This document shows positions 17,015-27,507 of a DNA stretch of 64,000 nt, in pieces. Positions within the stretch are counted from its first letter, which is position 1, and each line of letters begins with the position of its first letter. Source of the DNA: Aeromonas australiensis (GTDB lineage: Bacteria; Pseudomonadota; Gammaproteobacteria; Enterobacterales; Aeromonadaceae); the NCBI RefSeq assembly GCF_000819725.1, contig NZ_CDDH01000046.1:1-64000 (forward strand), in the 5' to 3' direction. A program made the translations under genes and the position numbers. A model generated the notes under the pieces. The model ran no database searches. It was not told where the DNA came from and was given only the letters and a program-made list of their open reading frames with translations.

Positions 17015-17505
17015 TGAGCAATCAGGTAGAGCAATCGACCACCAGCCACGCCCCCATGGAGGCGCGCCTGACGGTCGCCGCCCTGGTGCAGTGGCAGGGG
17101 CGCTTTCTGGTGGTGGAAGAGGAGATTAAAGGCCAGCGCCGCTTCAACCAACCCGCCGGCCATGTGGAGCCGGGGGAAAACCTGCTTGAAGCGGCTTGCC
17201 GCGAGCTGAAAGAGGAGACGGGTCTGACCGCCACGCCGACCGCCTGGCTTGGCACCTATCTGTTCAAACCGGCCGACAGCGAGGCCACCTATGTGCGCAC
17301 CGCCATCATCTTCGACCTTGAAAAAGCGCCGGGTCAGCACCATCCAGAGGATCCTGACGGCGATGTGCTGGCTTGCCACTGGCTCACCCTGGAAGAAATA
17401 GCGGAATGCAAACCGGCCCTGCGCAGCCCCTTGGTATGGCAGTGCATTCAGGATTATCTGGCGGGGACACGGCTGCCGCTGTCGGCCCTCAAGGCCTTTA
17501 TATGA
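17014..17505 (+). CDS. nudJ: Nudix phosphatase NudJ
   Basis: 163 residues. Nudix box GHVEPGENLLEAACRELKEETG (about 49-70) fits Gx5Ex7REUxEExGU. E. coli NudJ hydrolyses HMP-PP and nucleoside tri- and diphosphates. The ATG at 17014 gives better spacing to AAGGAG than the ATG at 17011. Placed between rluE and mnmA, the conserved order for this gene. Confidence 0.93.
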   Translation: MSNQVEQSTTSHAPMEARLTVAALVQWQGRFLVVEEEIKGQRRFNQPAGHVEPGENLLEAACRELKEETGLTATPTAWLGTYLFKPADSEATYVRTAIIFDLEKAPGQHHPEDPDGDVLACHWLTLEEIAECKPALRSPLVWQCIQDYLAGTRLPLSALKAFI

Positions 17506-17662
17506 GGCCATTTGAAACTCTTTTTCGGTGACAAAGGCCAACAGCAGAAAAACGATTTCCTGCTATCGAGCTCCTGATGGGAACTGCGGCATGGATATGT
17601 GACCGGGGGCGCAAAACTCTGGTAGAATACGCCCCGTTTAAACGAACTGGTAACTTCGACTA

Positions 17663-18769
17663 ATGACAGACAACAGCCAAATCAAGGTGATCGTCGGCAT
17701 GTCCGGCGGCGTGGATTCTTCCGTCTCGGCCTACCTGCTCCAGCAGCAGGGCTATCAGGTCGAAGGCTTGTTCATGAAGAACTGGGAAGAAGACGACACG
17801 GACGAGTACTGCTCTGCCGCCCAGGATTTGGCTGATGCCAAGGCCGTCTGCGACAAGCTGGGGATGAAACTCCACACCATCAACTTCGCGGCCGAGTACT
17901 GGGACAATGTGTTCGAGCACTTCCTCGAAGAGTACAAAGCCGGCCGCACCCCGAACCCGGATATCCTGTGCAACAAGGAGATCAAGTTCAAGGCGTTCCT
18001 CGAATTTGCCGCCGAAGAGCTGGGTGCCACCTACATCGCCACCGGCCACTATGTGCGCCGTGACGACAGCACCGGCCGCCCGCGCCTGCTGCGCGGTCTC
18101 GATACCAACAAGGATCAGAGCTACTTCCTCTATACCCTGAGCGAAAAGCAGGTAGGTCAGAGCCTGTTCCCGGTTGGCGATCTGGAGAAGCCGGAGGTGC
18201 GCCGCATCGCCGAGCAGCTGGATCTCATCACCGCCAAGAAGAAAGACTCCACCGGCATCTGCTTTATCGGTGAGCGCAAGTTCAAGGACTTCCTGGCCAA
18301 GTTCCTGCCCGCCCAGCCCGGTAAAATCGAGACCGTGGATGGCAAGGTGATCGGCGAGCATCAGGGTCTGATGTATCACACCCTGGGCCAGCGCAAGGGG
18401 CTCGGCATCGGTGGTCGCAAAGATGCCACCGAAGAGGCCTGGTATGTGGTCGACAAAGAGGTCGAGCGCAACGTGCTGGTGGTGGCGCAGGGCGAGCATC
18501 CCCGCCTCTACTCCGACGGCCTCATCGCCAGCCAACTGCACTGGGTGGATCGCACTCCCATTCGCGAGCCGCGTCGCTGCACCGTCAAGACCCGCTACCG
18601 TCAGCAGGATATCCCCTGCCTGATCCAGCCCATCGACGACGAGACCATCCGGGTCATCTTCGACGAGAAACAGGCTGCGGTGACCCCGGGCCAATCCGCC
18701 GTCTTCTACGACGGGGACGTGTGTCTGGGGGGGGGCATCATCGAACAGCGTTTCAGCCATCCGGTCTAA
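17663..18769 (+). CDS. mnmA: tRNA 2-thiouridylase MnmA
   Basis: 368 residues. Adenylates and thiolates U34 of tRNA Lys, Glu and Gln. PP-loop SGGVDSS (residues 14-20), catalytic cysteines in LCNKEIKF (about residue 100) and [10 protein letters not shown] (about 200), and the conserved NPDILCN and GQSAVFYDG segments. Located between nudJ and hflD as in other gammaproteobacteria. Confidence 0.97.
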   Translation: MTDNSQIKVIVGMSGGVDSSVSAYLLQQQGYQVEGLFMKNWEEDDTDEYCSAAQDLADAKAVCDKLGMKLHTINFAAEYWDNVFEHFLEEYKAGRTPNPDILCNKEIKFKAFLEFAAEELGATYIATGHYVRRDDSTGRPRLLRGLDTNKDQSYFLYTLSEKQVGQSLFPVGDLEKPEVRRIAEQLDLITAKKKDSTGICFIGERKFKDFLAKFLPAQPGKIETVDGKVIGEHQGLMYHTLGQRKGLGIGGRKDATEEAWYVVDKEVERNVLVVAQGEHPRLYSDGLIASQLHWVDRTPIREPRRCTVKTRYRQQDIPCLIQPIDDETIRVIFDEKQAAVTPGQSAVFYDGDVCLGGGIIEQRFSHPV

Positions 18770-18859
18770 GGGCTGGGCGCTCATCTGCGTCCGCGCGCTA
18801 CTCCCTTCTCCCTTCGCGGAAGAAGGGTTGGGATGAGGGGGTAACCACCCTCACCCTGA

Positions 18860-18880
18860 CCCTCTCCCTGAGGGAGAGGG
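18860..18880. repeat. Palindromic CCCTCTCCC repeat
   Basis: CCCTCTCCCT-G-AGGGAGAGGG, perfect 10-base arms, embedded in CTCACCCTGAC context. This word is typical of dispersed intergenic palindromes in proteobacteria; it may also slow transcription between mnmA and hflD, though no T tract follows. Confidence 0.6.
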
Positions 18881-18902
18881 GACAAAGAAAATACAGTACA
18901 AG

Positions 18903-19138
18903 GCAGCGATACATGATGGGCAACGTCCAGGCCGGATCATGGCGTCGGCCGGAGCAAGAACATAACCGGGCTGTGAAAGATGGCCGATAGATTCCAGGTC
19001 GGATCATGGCCTGCTGCGGCATCAGCCAGAGAGAGAATGAACACAACAGGGCTGTGAAAGATGACCGATACATTCCAGGTCGGATCATGGCCTGCTGCGG
19101 CATCAGCCAGAGAATGAACACAACAGGGCTGTGAAGAT
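18903..19138 (+). repeat. Three tandem decayed copies of the hflD translation-start region
   Basis: Three units of about 67, 81 and 78 bases each carry GGCTGTGAA(A)GAT-ATG-style start context and TTCCAGGTCGGATCATGG, matching the true hflD start and its first codons (TTCCAAGACAGAACCATGG). A one-base loss in each unit shifts the frame, giving mini-ORFs at 18913-18990 (25 aa), 18980-19057 (25 aa) and 19061-19117 (18 aa). They overlap or nearly abut, and the last stops 21 bases before the hflD ATG, so they may form a chain of upstream ORFs. Confidence 0.85.
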
Positions 19139-19753
19139 ATGAGCGATAAATTCCAAGACAGAACCATGGCCTTTGCCGGCATCTGCCAGGCCGCCTATCT
19201 GGTGCAGAAGGTGGCCCGGGACGGCAGCTGTGACGAGGCCGCCCTGCGCGAGAGCCTCTCCAGCATTCTGGTGACCAACCCGAACCAGCCGCTCGAGGTG
19301 TTCAACAACACCCATCTGGCCATTCGCGACGGTTACCGCGCGCTGGTCGAGCAGCTGGGCGCCGATGGCACCCAGAAGAATGCCGAACTGACCCGCTACG
19401 TGGTGAGCCTGATCGCGCTGGAGCGCAAGCTGGCCAAGCGCAAGGACATTCTCAATATGCTGGGTGAGCGGATCAGCCAGATTGGTCGCCAGCAACAGCA
19501 CTTCGATCTGCTCGACGAGCAGATTTTGGCCAACATGGCGAGCATCTACAGCGATCTTATCAGCCCCATCGGGCCGCGCATCCAGGTGGCGGGTACCCCG
19601 CTGTTCCTGCAGCAACCGCTGGTGCAGCACAAGGTGCGCGCCCTGCTGCTGGCAGGCATTCGTGCCTGCGTGCTGTGGCGTCAGCTCGGTGGCAGCCGGA
19701 CCCAGATCATCTTCGCTCGCAAGAAGATGGTGGAGCTGGCCAAACGTTACTAA
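19139..19753 (+). CDS. hflD: High frequency lysogenization protein HflD homologue
   Basis: 204 residues, mostly helical, peripheral membrane protein. E. coli HflD binds phage lambda CII and has a widely conserved but poorly defined cellular role. Start MSDKFQDRTMAFAGICQAAYLVQ and C-terminal RKKMVELAKRY are typical. Between mnmA and purB, the conserved context. The ribosome-binding site is weak (TGAAG), and three decayed duplicates of the start region lie directly upstream, which may affect its translation. Confidence 0.94.
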   Translation: MSDKFQDRTMAFAGICQAAYLVQKVARDGSCDEAALRESLSSILVTNPNQPLEVFNNTHLAIRDGYRALVEQLGADGTQKNAELTRYVVSLIALERKLAKRKDILNMLGERISQIGRQQQHFDLLDEQILANMASIYSDLISPIGPRIQVAGTPLFLQQPLVQHKVRALLLAGIRACVLWRQLGGSRTQIIFARKKMVELAKRY

Positions 19754-21253
<1,500 letters not shown>

Positions 21254-21272
21254 GCGGATAAGTGACACCACC

Positions 21273-21304
21273 GGGGCCCTGTGCATGATCTGCAACAGGG
21301 CCCC
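21273..21304 (+). terminator. purB terminator
   Basis: GGGGCCCTGT (21273-21282) pairs with ACAGGGCCCC (21295-21304); followed by TGTTATTTC. Confidence 0.8.
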
Positions 21305-21392
21305 TGTTATTTCCCTGCCAAGACAGGACCATGAGTGGCGTTGCCCAAGCCCGTTTTAGGCAACTCCTCTCTCACAAAGACACGAGAAGACC

Positions 21393-22523
21393 ATGTACCA
21401 ACTCAATCTGGATATCGCTCACTTCCTCGAGCACTACTGGCAGAAGCGCCCGCTCCTTATCAAGGGCGGCTTCACCGACTTTCAGGATCCCATCAGCCCG
21501 GATGAGCTGGCGGGTCTGGCCATGGAAGAGGTGGTAGAGTCCCGTCTCGTTACCCGCTTCAACAACAAGTGGGAGGCGGCCCACGGCCCCTTCGAATCCT
21601 ACGACCATCTGGGGGAAGAGAACTGGACCGTGCTGGTGCAGGCCTGTAACCACTGGGCCCCCGAGGTGCACGAGCTGGCGCTGCCGTTCCAGTTCATTCC
21701 GGGCTGGCGCTTTGACGATGTGATGGTGAGCTTCTCCACCCCCCATGGTGGTGTCGGTCCCCATATCGACAACTACGACGTCTTCATCACCCAGGGCCAG
21801 GGCAAACGCCACTGGCGCGTCGGCGATGCCAAGCCCAGGAGCGAGTTCGCCGCCCACGCGGCCCTGCTGCACTGCGAGCCGTTCGAGGCGATCATCGACG
21901 TCATCATGGAGCCGGGTGACATTCTCTACATCCCGCCGGGATTCCCCCATGAGGGCTACGCCATCGAGCCCTCCCTGAACTTCTCGGTGGGTTTTCGCGC
22001 ACCGGATGCCAAGGCGCTTATCTCCTCCTTTGCCGATCATCTGATCGACAACGAGGTGCGTACCGAGCGTTACGGCGATGCCGATCTCAAGCCCCGCGCC
22101 CGTCACGGCGAGATCCAGCCCCACGAGCTGCACCGTCTGCGCGAGCTGATGCAGCAGGCCCTCGATGACGAGACCCTGTTCAAGGAGTGGTTCGGCACCA
22201 TGATCTCCGAGGCCAAGCACGATCTCGACGTCAATCCGGTGGAGCCGGACTACAGCGCCGAAGAGGTGGCCGACCTGCTGACCCAGGGCGAGCCCGCCAT
22301 CAAGGTACCGGGTCTGCGCACCGTCTGGTTCAGCGGCGAGAGCCAGCAGTGTTTCATCGATGGCGAAGCCTGGACCCTGCAGAGCATCGATCCGGCCGCC
22401 ATTTCCCTGTTGTGCGACAAGGATATGGTCACTCAGGCCGATATGGTGGAACTCGCCGATCAGGCTGGCTTCCTGCAACTGCTGACCCGGCTGGTCAATC
22501 GCGGTTACTGGTTCTTCAACTAA
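21393..22523 (+). CDS. roxA: 50S ribosomal protein L16 arginine hydroxylase (YcfD)
   Basis: 376 residues. JmjC-type Fe(II)/2-oxoglutarate oxygenase. The core matches E. coli YcfD: PISPDELAGLAMEE, GGVGPHIDNYDVF with the HxD iron ligands, EPGDILYIPPGFPHEGYA with the distal His, FSVGFRAP, and C-terminal WFFN. Hydroxylates Arg81 of L16. Downstream of purB as its own unit. Confidence 0.95.
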   Translation: MYQLNLDIAHFLEHYWQKRPLLIKGGFTDFQDPISPDELAGLAMEEVVESRLVTRFNNKWEAAHGPFESYDHLGEENWTVLVQACNHWAPEVHELALPFQFIPGWRFDDVMVSFSTPHGGVGPHIDNYDVFITQGQGKRHWRVGDAKPRSEFAAHAALLHCEPFEAIIDVIMEPGDILYIPPGFPHEGYAIEPSLNFSVGFRAPDAKALISSFADHLIDNEVRTERYGDADLKPRARHGEIQPHELHRLRELMQQALDDETLFKEWFGTMISEAKHDLDVNPVEPDYSAEEVADLLTQGEPAIKVPGLRTVWFSGESQQCFIDGEAWTLQSIDPAAISLLCDKDMVTQADMVELADQAGFLQLLTRLVNRGYWFFN

Positions 22524-22540
22524 TCCGGCTCTCACAAAGT

Positions 22541-22566
22541 AAAAAGGCGCCCTTTGGCGCCTTTTT
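22541..22566. terminator. Bidirectional terminator between roxA and the GntR gene
   Basis: AAAAAGGCGCC-CTTT-GGCGCCTTTTT with A and T tracts on either side; serves both converging genes. Confidence 0.9.
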
Positions 22567-22578
22567 ATTGCAACATTT

Positions 22579-23346
22579 TCACCTGACTCCGCCAGGGATG
22601 GTGCCACTGTTGAAGGTAAAGCTGTAGCTATCACCGCGACATAAACTCTGGCTCACCTCGAGCAACTCCCCTTGTGCGGTATAGCTGCGCTGCAGCACAA
22701 CCAACACCGGCATGCCCACTGGCAACCCCAGCATAGCGCTCTCGCTCTGGCTCGGCAGCTGCTGGCAGATCTGATATTGCTGGGCAACAGGTTCAATCCC
22801 CTCTTCACGCCAATGAGCGTAGAGCGAGCCTTCCAGCAGATCGGGACGGGGCAGAAACTGGCGAGGAATATAAGTGGTCTCAATAGAGGTGGGGTCATTG
22901 TTGACACAACGCACCCGGCGGATCTTGGCGATCTCGGTGCCCTCCACCAACCCCATCAGTGCGGCCTGCTCGGCACTGGCCAACACCAACTCCCGCGCCA
23001 GCCAGCGATCGCTCAGTACCCCGAGCTGGCTCAGCTGGGCGGTAAAACTGCCGCCACTCAGGTTGTAGATAAAGGGGGCATGCACAACGGTCCCTTTGCC
23101 CTGCTGCTTAATAACCCGCCCCTGCTCCGCCAGCAGGGAGAGCCCCTTGACCACAGTGGCTCGAGAGAGGGCAAGCGTATCGGAGAGCTGACGCTCTGAG
23201 GGGAGCACGCAGCCGTGAGGTAGCTGTTTACGGTCGATCGCTTGCTGTAGTCCCTGCGCCAGAATGAGATAAAGCGGCTCATCCCCTGCGCTGGCCAGCC
23301 GCTGTCTCAGCTCGTTGAACAGACGTTCAGCACAATCTCTCTGCAT
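22579..23346 (-). CDS. GntR/HutC-family transcriptional regulator (YegW-like)
   Basis: 255 residues. N-terminal winged helix (about 22-90: PLYLILAQGLQQAI, LPSERQLSDTLALSRATVVKGLSLLAEQG) and C-terminal UTRA effector domain (about 105-250, ending QSLCRGDSYSFTF). Divergent from an ADP-ribosylglycohydrolase, permease and PfkB kinase operon, matching the E. coli yegW/yegTUV layout. Probably represses that operon and is released by a nucleoside-like ligand; the ligand is unknown. Confidence 0.88.
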   Translation of the reverse strand: MQRDCAERLFNELRQRLASAGDEPLYLILAQGLQQAIDRKQLPHGCVLPSERQLSDTLALSRATVVKGLSLLAEQGRVIKQQGKGTVVHAPFIYNLSGGSFTAQLSQLGVLSDRWLARELVLASAEQAALMGLVEGTEIAKIRRVRCVNNDPTSIETTYIPRQFLPRPDLLEGSLYAHWREEGIEPVAQQYQICQQLPSQSESAMLGLPVGMPVLVVLQRSYTAQGELLEVSQSLCRGDSYSFTFNSGTIPGGVR

Positions 23347-23423
23347 GGCGATCTCGTCTCAAGATGCAAAAACATCAACAAATGGGTCCAGCCCACTTTA
23401 CTTTAAAATGCGTGATGGTTCAC

Positions 23424-23473
23424 ACTGGACTGGCACTGGATGTGTATAATACCAACTGGACTGCAACTGGACT
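23424..23473 (+). promoter_or_regulatory. Promoter with four phased ACTGGA(C/T) repeats
   Basis: ACTGGACT at 23424, ACTGGATG at 23435, ACTGGACT at 23455 and ACTGGACT at 23466: spacings 11, 20, 11 bases, so all lie on about one helix face. A TATAAT (23445-23450) sits in the middle, overlapped by the small palindrome GTAT-A-ATAC. Likely operator array for the divergent GntR regulator or a second factor. Confidence 0.6.
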
Positions 23474-23496
23474 ATGTAAAGGTGATCAATCTCGTC

Positions 23497-24519
23497 ATGC
23501 CCCCCTCAAGCTCTGCCTCACTTCAACAGCAACGTATTCTGGGGTGTCTCTATGGACAAGCGGTGGGCGATGCCTTTGGCATGCCATCGGAACTCTGGTC
23601 CCGCGAGAAGGTGCGTGCCTTCTTCGGCTGGATCCATGACTTCCTCGACGGCCCCGAGGAGAACATCGCTGCCAACGAATTCGTGCGCGGTCAGTTTACC
23701 GATGACACCAGCCAGATGGTTGCCCTCATGGATGCCATCATCGAGGAGCAGGGGGCGATCAAACCACTGACCATCGCCCGCCACATCATGAAGTGGGCCG
23801 AGGGGATCGATGCCTTTAGCAAAAATATTCTGGGGCCGACTTCCAAAGGAGCCCTTATCGCCCTGCAGCAAGGGATCCCTCTTGAGGAGATCCAGGCCAA
23901 CGGCGTGACCAACGGCGCTCCGATGCGCATCGCCCCCATCGGCTGCCTGATGCCGACCAGCGACAAGGAGGCCTTTATCGAGGCCGTGCGCCTAGCCTGC
24001 GTGCCGACCCACAAGTCGGATATCGCTATCGCCGGTTCCGTCGTGATCGCCTGGGCCATCAGCCGCGCCATCGAAGGGGCCCAGTGGGCAACCATTCGTA
24101 CCGAACTGCCCCCCCTCGCACAAGAGGTGCAGCGCCGTTTCGCCTCCACCTTCAGCGCCTCCCTTGGCCGCCGCATCGAGCTCGCTTTCACCTGCATCGA
24201 CAAGGCACCGACCATCGAGTCAGGCCTCGACGAGATCTATGACCTGATCGGTTCTGGCATGGATGTCATTGAATCTATCCCCGCCGCGCTAGGTATAGTG
24301 GAGCTCTCGGAAGGAGACCCCATGCTCTGCGCCCAGCTGTGCGCCAACCTCGGCGGCGATACCGACACCATAGGTGCCATGGCCACCGCCATCTGCGGTG
24401 CCCTCTGCGGCATCTCGGCCCTGCCGCTGGCAGCGCGCCAACTGATTAATCACGCAAACCGGATTGACTTCGGCCCCTATGCCGAAGCCCTTGCTCACTA
24501 TCGGCAACAGGACGTATGA
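23497..24519 (+). CDS. ADP-ribosylglycohydrolase family protein (YegU-like)
   Basis: 340 residues from the ATG at 23497; in-frame upstream codons overlap the operator repeats and are unlikely to be translated. Family hallmarks: GCLYGQAVGDAFGMPSE (about 14-30), QFTDDTSQMV with metal-binding Thr-Asp-Asp, NGAPMRIAPIG, and GGDTDTIGAM. Hydrolyses an N-glycosidic bond of an ADP-ribose-like or nucleoside substrate. ATGA overlap with the permease gene. The operon suggests uptake, cleavage and sugar phosphorylation of a nucleoside. Confidence 0.88.
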   Translation: MPPSSSASLQQQRILGCLYGQAVGDAFGMPSELWSREKVRAFFGWIHDFLDGPEENIAANEFVRGQFTDDTSQMVALMDAIIEEQGAIKPLTIARHIMKWAEGIDAFSKNILGPTSKGALIALQQGIPLEEIQANGVTNGAPMRIAPIGCLMPTSDKEAFIEAVRLACVPTHKSDIAIAGSVVIAWAISRAIEGAQWATIRTELPPLAQEVQRRFASTFSASLGRRIELAFTCIDKAPTIESGLDEIYDLIGSGMDVIESIPAALGIVELSEGDPMLCAQLCANLGGDTDTIGAMATAICGALCGISALPLAARQLINHANRIDFGPYAEALAHYRQQDV

Positions 24520-25904
24520 CCATGAGCCAGCAAGCAACCGAGATGCAGCCGGAACAGCCCTCCAGCGGCATCGATCTTATCCCTCCCCAGCAACGCACCA
24601 AGCAACCGGCGGAGCTCTTCTTCGTCTGGTGTGCCGCGAATATCGGCATTCTGGGGGTCGTCTACGGCGCAGTGGTGGTCTCCTTTGGCCTCTCCTTCTG
24701 GCAATCGCTGCTGGCGGCGGTCACCGGGGTCGCCTCCTTCGCGCTGGTGGGGATCACCAGCATGGCGGGCAAGCGCGGCCGCACCACTACCCTCACCCTC
24801 TCCCGCATCTGCTTTGGCAAACAGGGCAATATCGCCCCCACCGCCTTCTGCTGGATCAACCTGATGGGCTGGGAAGCGGTCAATCTGGTCACCGGCACCC
24901 TGACCCTGGCTGCCCTGTTTGCCGCCATGGGGATGGCAGAGTCCCACTGGGTCACCGCCCTCTCCCTGCTGCTCTTTGGCGGCCTGACCGTGGTAGTCTC
25001 GCTGCTGGGGCAAAACACCGTGCTGATGATGCAGAAGTGGATCACCCGCACCTTCGGGGTGATGACGCTGATTGTGGTGCTCTATCTGATGGCCAATGCC
25101 AACTGGCAGGGGATCATGACGCTCCCCTCTGGTGACTGGCTGACCGGTTTCTTGCCCGCCGTGTCGGTCATCGCGGCGGGTACCGGCATCAGCTGGGCCA
25201 TCGCTGGCGCCGACTATAGCCGGGATCAGAGTGAAAAATCGTGCACTGGCGCCATCTTTTCATCGGTCGTGGTCGGCGCCTCCCTGCCCCTTGTCCTGCT
25301 GATGTTTGCCGGTATTCTGCTCACCGCCCAGATCCCCGATCTCGCCTCTACCGACAATCCCATCGCGGCCATCGGCAAGCTGCTGCCTGCCTGGATGGCG
25401 ATCCCCTATCTGGCGGCCGCAGTCGCAGGTATCGTCACCATCGCCGTGCTGAGCCTCTACTCCGCCAGCCTCAACTTGCTGAGCATGGGGGTCAAGCTGC
25501 GCCAGTCCCACGCTGTGATACTGGATGCCCTGCTGGTGGTCGGTGTTGCCCTCTACGTGCTGTTTGTCTCCGGCGATTTCCTTGGCCCCTTTATCGCATT
25601 TCTGATCTTCTGCGGCCTCTTTCTGGCCTCCTGGGCTGCCATTTTTACCCTCGACTATCTGGCGCTGCGTCGTCAGCAGGGCTATGACTATCTCGCCCTC
25701 TACGGCGATACCGGGGTACGTAAAGGGCCACTGTTTTGCTGGCTCGCGGGTTCTATCAGCGGTCTGATGGTGACCAAGACCGGCTTTATCGATGGCCCGC
25801 TGGCTATCGGTCTCTTTGCCGACTCCAGCCTCGGTCTGTTTGTCTCCTTTGCCGTCAGTCTGGTGCTCTATGCCCTGCTGCTGCCCCGGATGAGGAGTGT
25901 CTGA
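24516..25904 (+). CDS. NCS1-family cytosine/purine/nucleoside permease
   Basis: 462 residues, about 12 membrane segments, CodB/NCS1 fold: RTKQPAELFFVWCAANIG at the N-terminus, LTLSRICFGKQGN, INLMGWEAVN, and GISWAIAGADYSRDQ typical of NCS1 substrate sites. Imports a nucleobase or nucleoside with a cation. It replaces the MFS transporter YegT of the E. coli operon. Starts in an ATGA overlap with the hydrolase gene; ATG at 24522 is an alternative. Confidence 0.88.
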   Translation: MTMSQQATEMQPEQPSSGIDLIPPQQRTKQPAELFFVWCAANIGILGVVYGAVVVSFGLSFWQSLLAAVTGVASFALVGITSMAGKRGRTTTLTLSRICFGKQGNIAPTAFCWINLMGWEAVNLVTGTLTLAALFAAMGMAESHWVTALSLLLFGGLTVVVSLLGQNTVLMMQKWITRTFGVMTLIVVLYLMANANWQGIMTLPSGDWLTGFLPAVSVIAAGTGISWAIAGADYSRDQSEKSCTGAIFSSVVVGASLPLVLLMFAGILLTAQIPDLASTDNPIAAIGKLLPAWMAIPYLAAAVAGIVTIAVLSLYSASLNLLSMGVKLRQSHAVILDALLVVGVALYVLFVSGDFLGPFIAFLIFCGLFLASWAAIFTLDYLALRRQQGYDYLALYGDTGVRKGPLFCWLAGSISGLMVTKTGFIDGPLAIGLFADSSLGLFVSFAVSLVLYALLLPRMRSV

Positions 25905-25905
25905 G

Positions 25906-26850
25906 ATGTCCCCCCCCATCCCGACCATGCCAGTCATGGTGATTGGCGCCGCCTTTGGCGACCTGATACTGGAGATGAACCGCCTCCCCGTCTCGGGCGG
26001 CGATGAAGTTGCCCGCGAGAGTGGCCGCCAGATTGGTGGCTGCGCTTTCAACGTGGCCCGCGCCCTCGCCCGGCTCGGCGCCCCGGTAATCAACGGCATT
26101 ACCGTCGGTCAGGGCAGCTGGGGAACGGCTGTGGAAGCCGCCATGCTAGAGGAGTCGCTGCCAGTCCAGTTGCGCGACCCGGCTCACGACAATGGCTGGT
26201 GTCTGGCGCTGGTCGAGCCAGATGGCGAGCGAACCTTCATCACGGTGGAAGGGTGCGAGCAGTACTGGGATACCCATGCCCTAAGCCGTTTGTTACCCAC
26301 AGAAGCTGGCTGGCTCTATGCTTCCGGCTACGAGCTGACAGGCACCCAGGGGGCACAGCTACTGGCTTGGCTACGCCAGTTGCCTGACCACATCACCCCG
26401 TTCATCGATCCGGGTCCCCGGATCAGCGAGCTGGGCGCAGAGAAGATTGCAGCCCTGTTGGGCCGTGGCGCTATCTTCTCCCTCAATCGCCAAGAGGCCG
26501 CCGTGCTACTGGATGCCCCCGCCACGGCAGCGACCGTGGCCAGCTTCTGTCAGCAACACCGAGCGTCACTGATCGTGCGGGAAGACAAAGATGGGGCACT
26601 GGTTGGCACACCGGATGGGCAATGCCTGCGGGTACATCCCGTGGCGATCACCCTCTGCGATACCGTCGGAGCGGGCGATGCCCATGGCGGCGGCACCCTG
26701 ATGGGGCTCGCCAGCGGCCTGCCGTTGGCAGAAGCAGTGCGCCTCGGCAATCTGGTGGCGGCCATCGTGGTCAGTCGCCCCGGCGCCGATAATCCCCCTA
26801 CCCGTGCTGAGCTGGTCAGCCACTACTTACCTGCAATAACCGCGGCGTAA
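25906..26850 (+). CDS. PfkB-family carbohydrate/nucleoside kinase (YegV-like)
   Basis: 314 residues. Start at ATG 25906 with AGGAG eight bases upstream. PfkB motifs: GGCAFNVARALARLG (about 42-56), SLNRQEAAVLL, and the catalytic loop DTVGAGDAHGGG with the expected GAGD. Phosphorylates a sugar or nucleoside at the expense of ATP. Third gene of the yeg-like operon, closed by a terminator. The substrate is not readable; a ribose-containing product of the glycohydrolase is the natural guess. Confidence 0.87.
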   Translation: MSPPIPTMPVMVIGAAFGDLILEMNRLPVSGGDEVARESGRQIGGCAFNVARALARLGAPVINGITVGQGSWGTAVEAAMLEESLPVQLRDPAHDNGWCLALVEPDGERTFITVEGCEQYWDTHALSRLLPTEAGWLYASGYELTGTQGAQLLAWLRQLPDHITPFIDPGPRISELGAEKIAALLGRGAIFSLNRQEAAVLLDAPATAATVASFCQQHRASLIVREDKDGALVGTPDGQCLRVHPVAITLCDTVGAGDAHGGGTLMGLASGLPLAEAVRLGNLVAAIVVSRPGADNPPTRAELVSHYLPAITAA

Positions 26851-26929
26851 GGAGCCCGCAGATGCCAGGGGATAATTATCACAAAGGTCACCTTGCCTGA
26901 ACGACCTCTGGTGGGTTCGCAGATAAATG

Positions 26930-26954
26930 AAAAAGCCCTCGATGAGGGCTTTTT
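26930..26954. terminator. Bidirectional terminator after the PfkB kinase gene
   Basis: AAAAAGCCCTC-GAT-GAGGGCTTTTT, an 11-bp stem shared by the converging kinase and acetyltransferase genes. Confidence 0.9.
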
Positions 26955-26955
26955 G

Positions 26956-27495
26956 CTATGAGTGAGGCTCTTCCGTCAACTCATCTGGCTGTGCATCAAA
27001 CTGCTCGTCAAACAGGGGGTGGTAGAGCACCTCACCCTGCACACTCGCAAAACCATGCTCCTGCAGCTCCATCGCCATAAAGCAGTCGGCAGGCACCTCA
27101 TAGATGCAGTGCAGGCCAAACTCGCTGGCCGGGCGGAAGCCGAAACGGCTGTAATAGAGCGGATCCCCGAGTACCACCACTCCTTTCCAGTCCATCTCGA
27201 GCGCCGTATCAAGCCCTTCACGGATGAGATCAGAGCCAATCCCCTGACCTTGCCAGTCGGGGTGAACCGCGACCGGCGCCAGACCAAGCCAGGGCCCCTC
27301 GACACCGTTAATGGTGATCGGGCTTAGCATCAGGTGCCCCATGAACTCGTACTCTTCCTCTTCGACCATGGTCACCACGGCAGCACCACATTCGCGCAGG
27401 CGGTTGACCAGTTCGGCCTCATCGGAACGACCGAAGGCGGCACTCACCAGCTCATAGACCGGCAGCATGTCACCGGGGCGCTCGGTTCTCAACAT
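26956..27495 (-). CDS. GNAT N-acetyltransferase (YhbS-like)
   Basis: 179 residues. GNAT fold: N-terminal LRTERPGDMLPVYELV, central WLGLAPVAVHPDWQGQGIGSDLIREGL with the acetyl-CoA loop Q-x-x-G-x-G (about 81-86), and GDPLYYSRFGFRPA near residue 110, characteristic of the YhbS group. Substrate unknown. The C-terminal 15 residues are acidic. Confidence 0.88.
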   Translation of the reverse strand: MLRTERPGDMLPVYELVSAAFGRSDEAELVNRLRECGAAVVTMVEEEEYEFMGHLMLSPITINGVEGPWLGLAPVAVHPDWQGQGIGSDLIREGLDTALEMDWKGVVVLGDPLYYSRFGFRPASEFGLHCIYEVPADCFMAMELQEHGFASVQGEVLYHPLFDEQFDAQPDELTEEPHS

Positions 27496-27507
27496 CAGGT
27501 ATTACTC

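Noticed and set aside
17660-18784. 374-codon frame opposite mnmA
   Set aside because: Exact antisense of mnmA, typical shadow of GC-rich coding sequence.
18903-19138. Tandem repeats considered as a CRISPR array
   Set aside because: Units are 67-81 bases, contiguous, without unique spacers, and match the hflD start; no cas genes.
21372-22634. 420-codon frame opposite roxA
   Set aside because: Antisense of a well-conserved gene; the translation has no recognisable domain.
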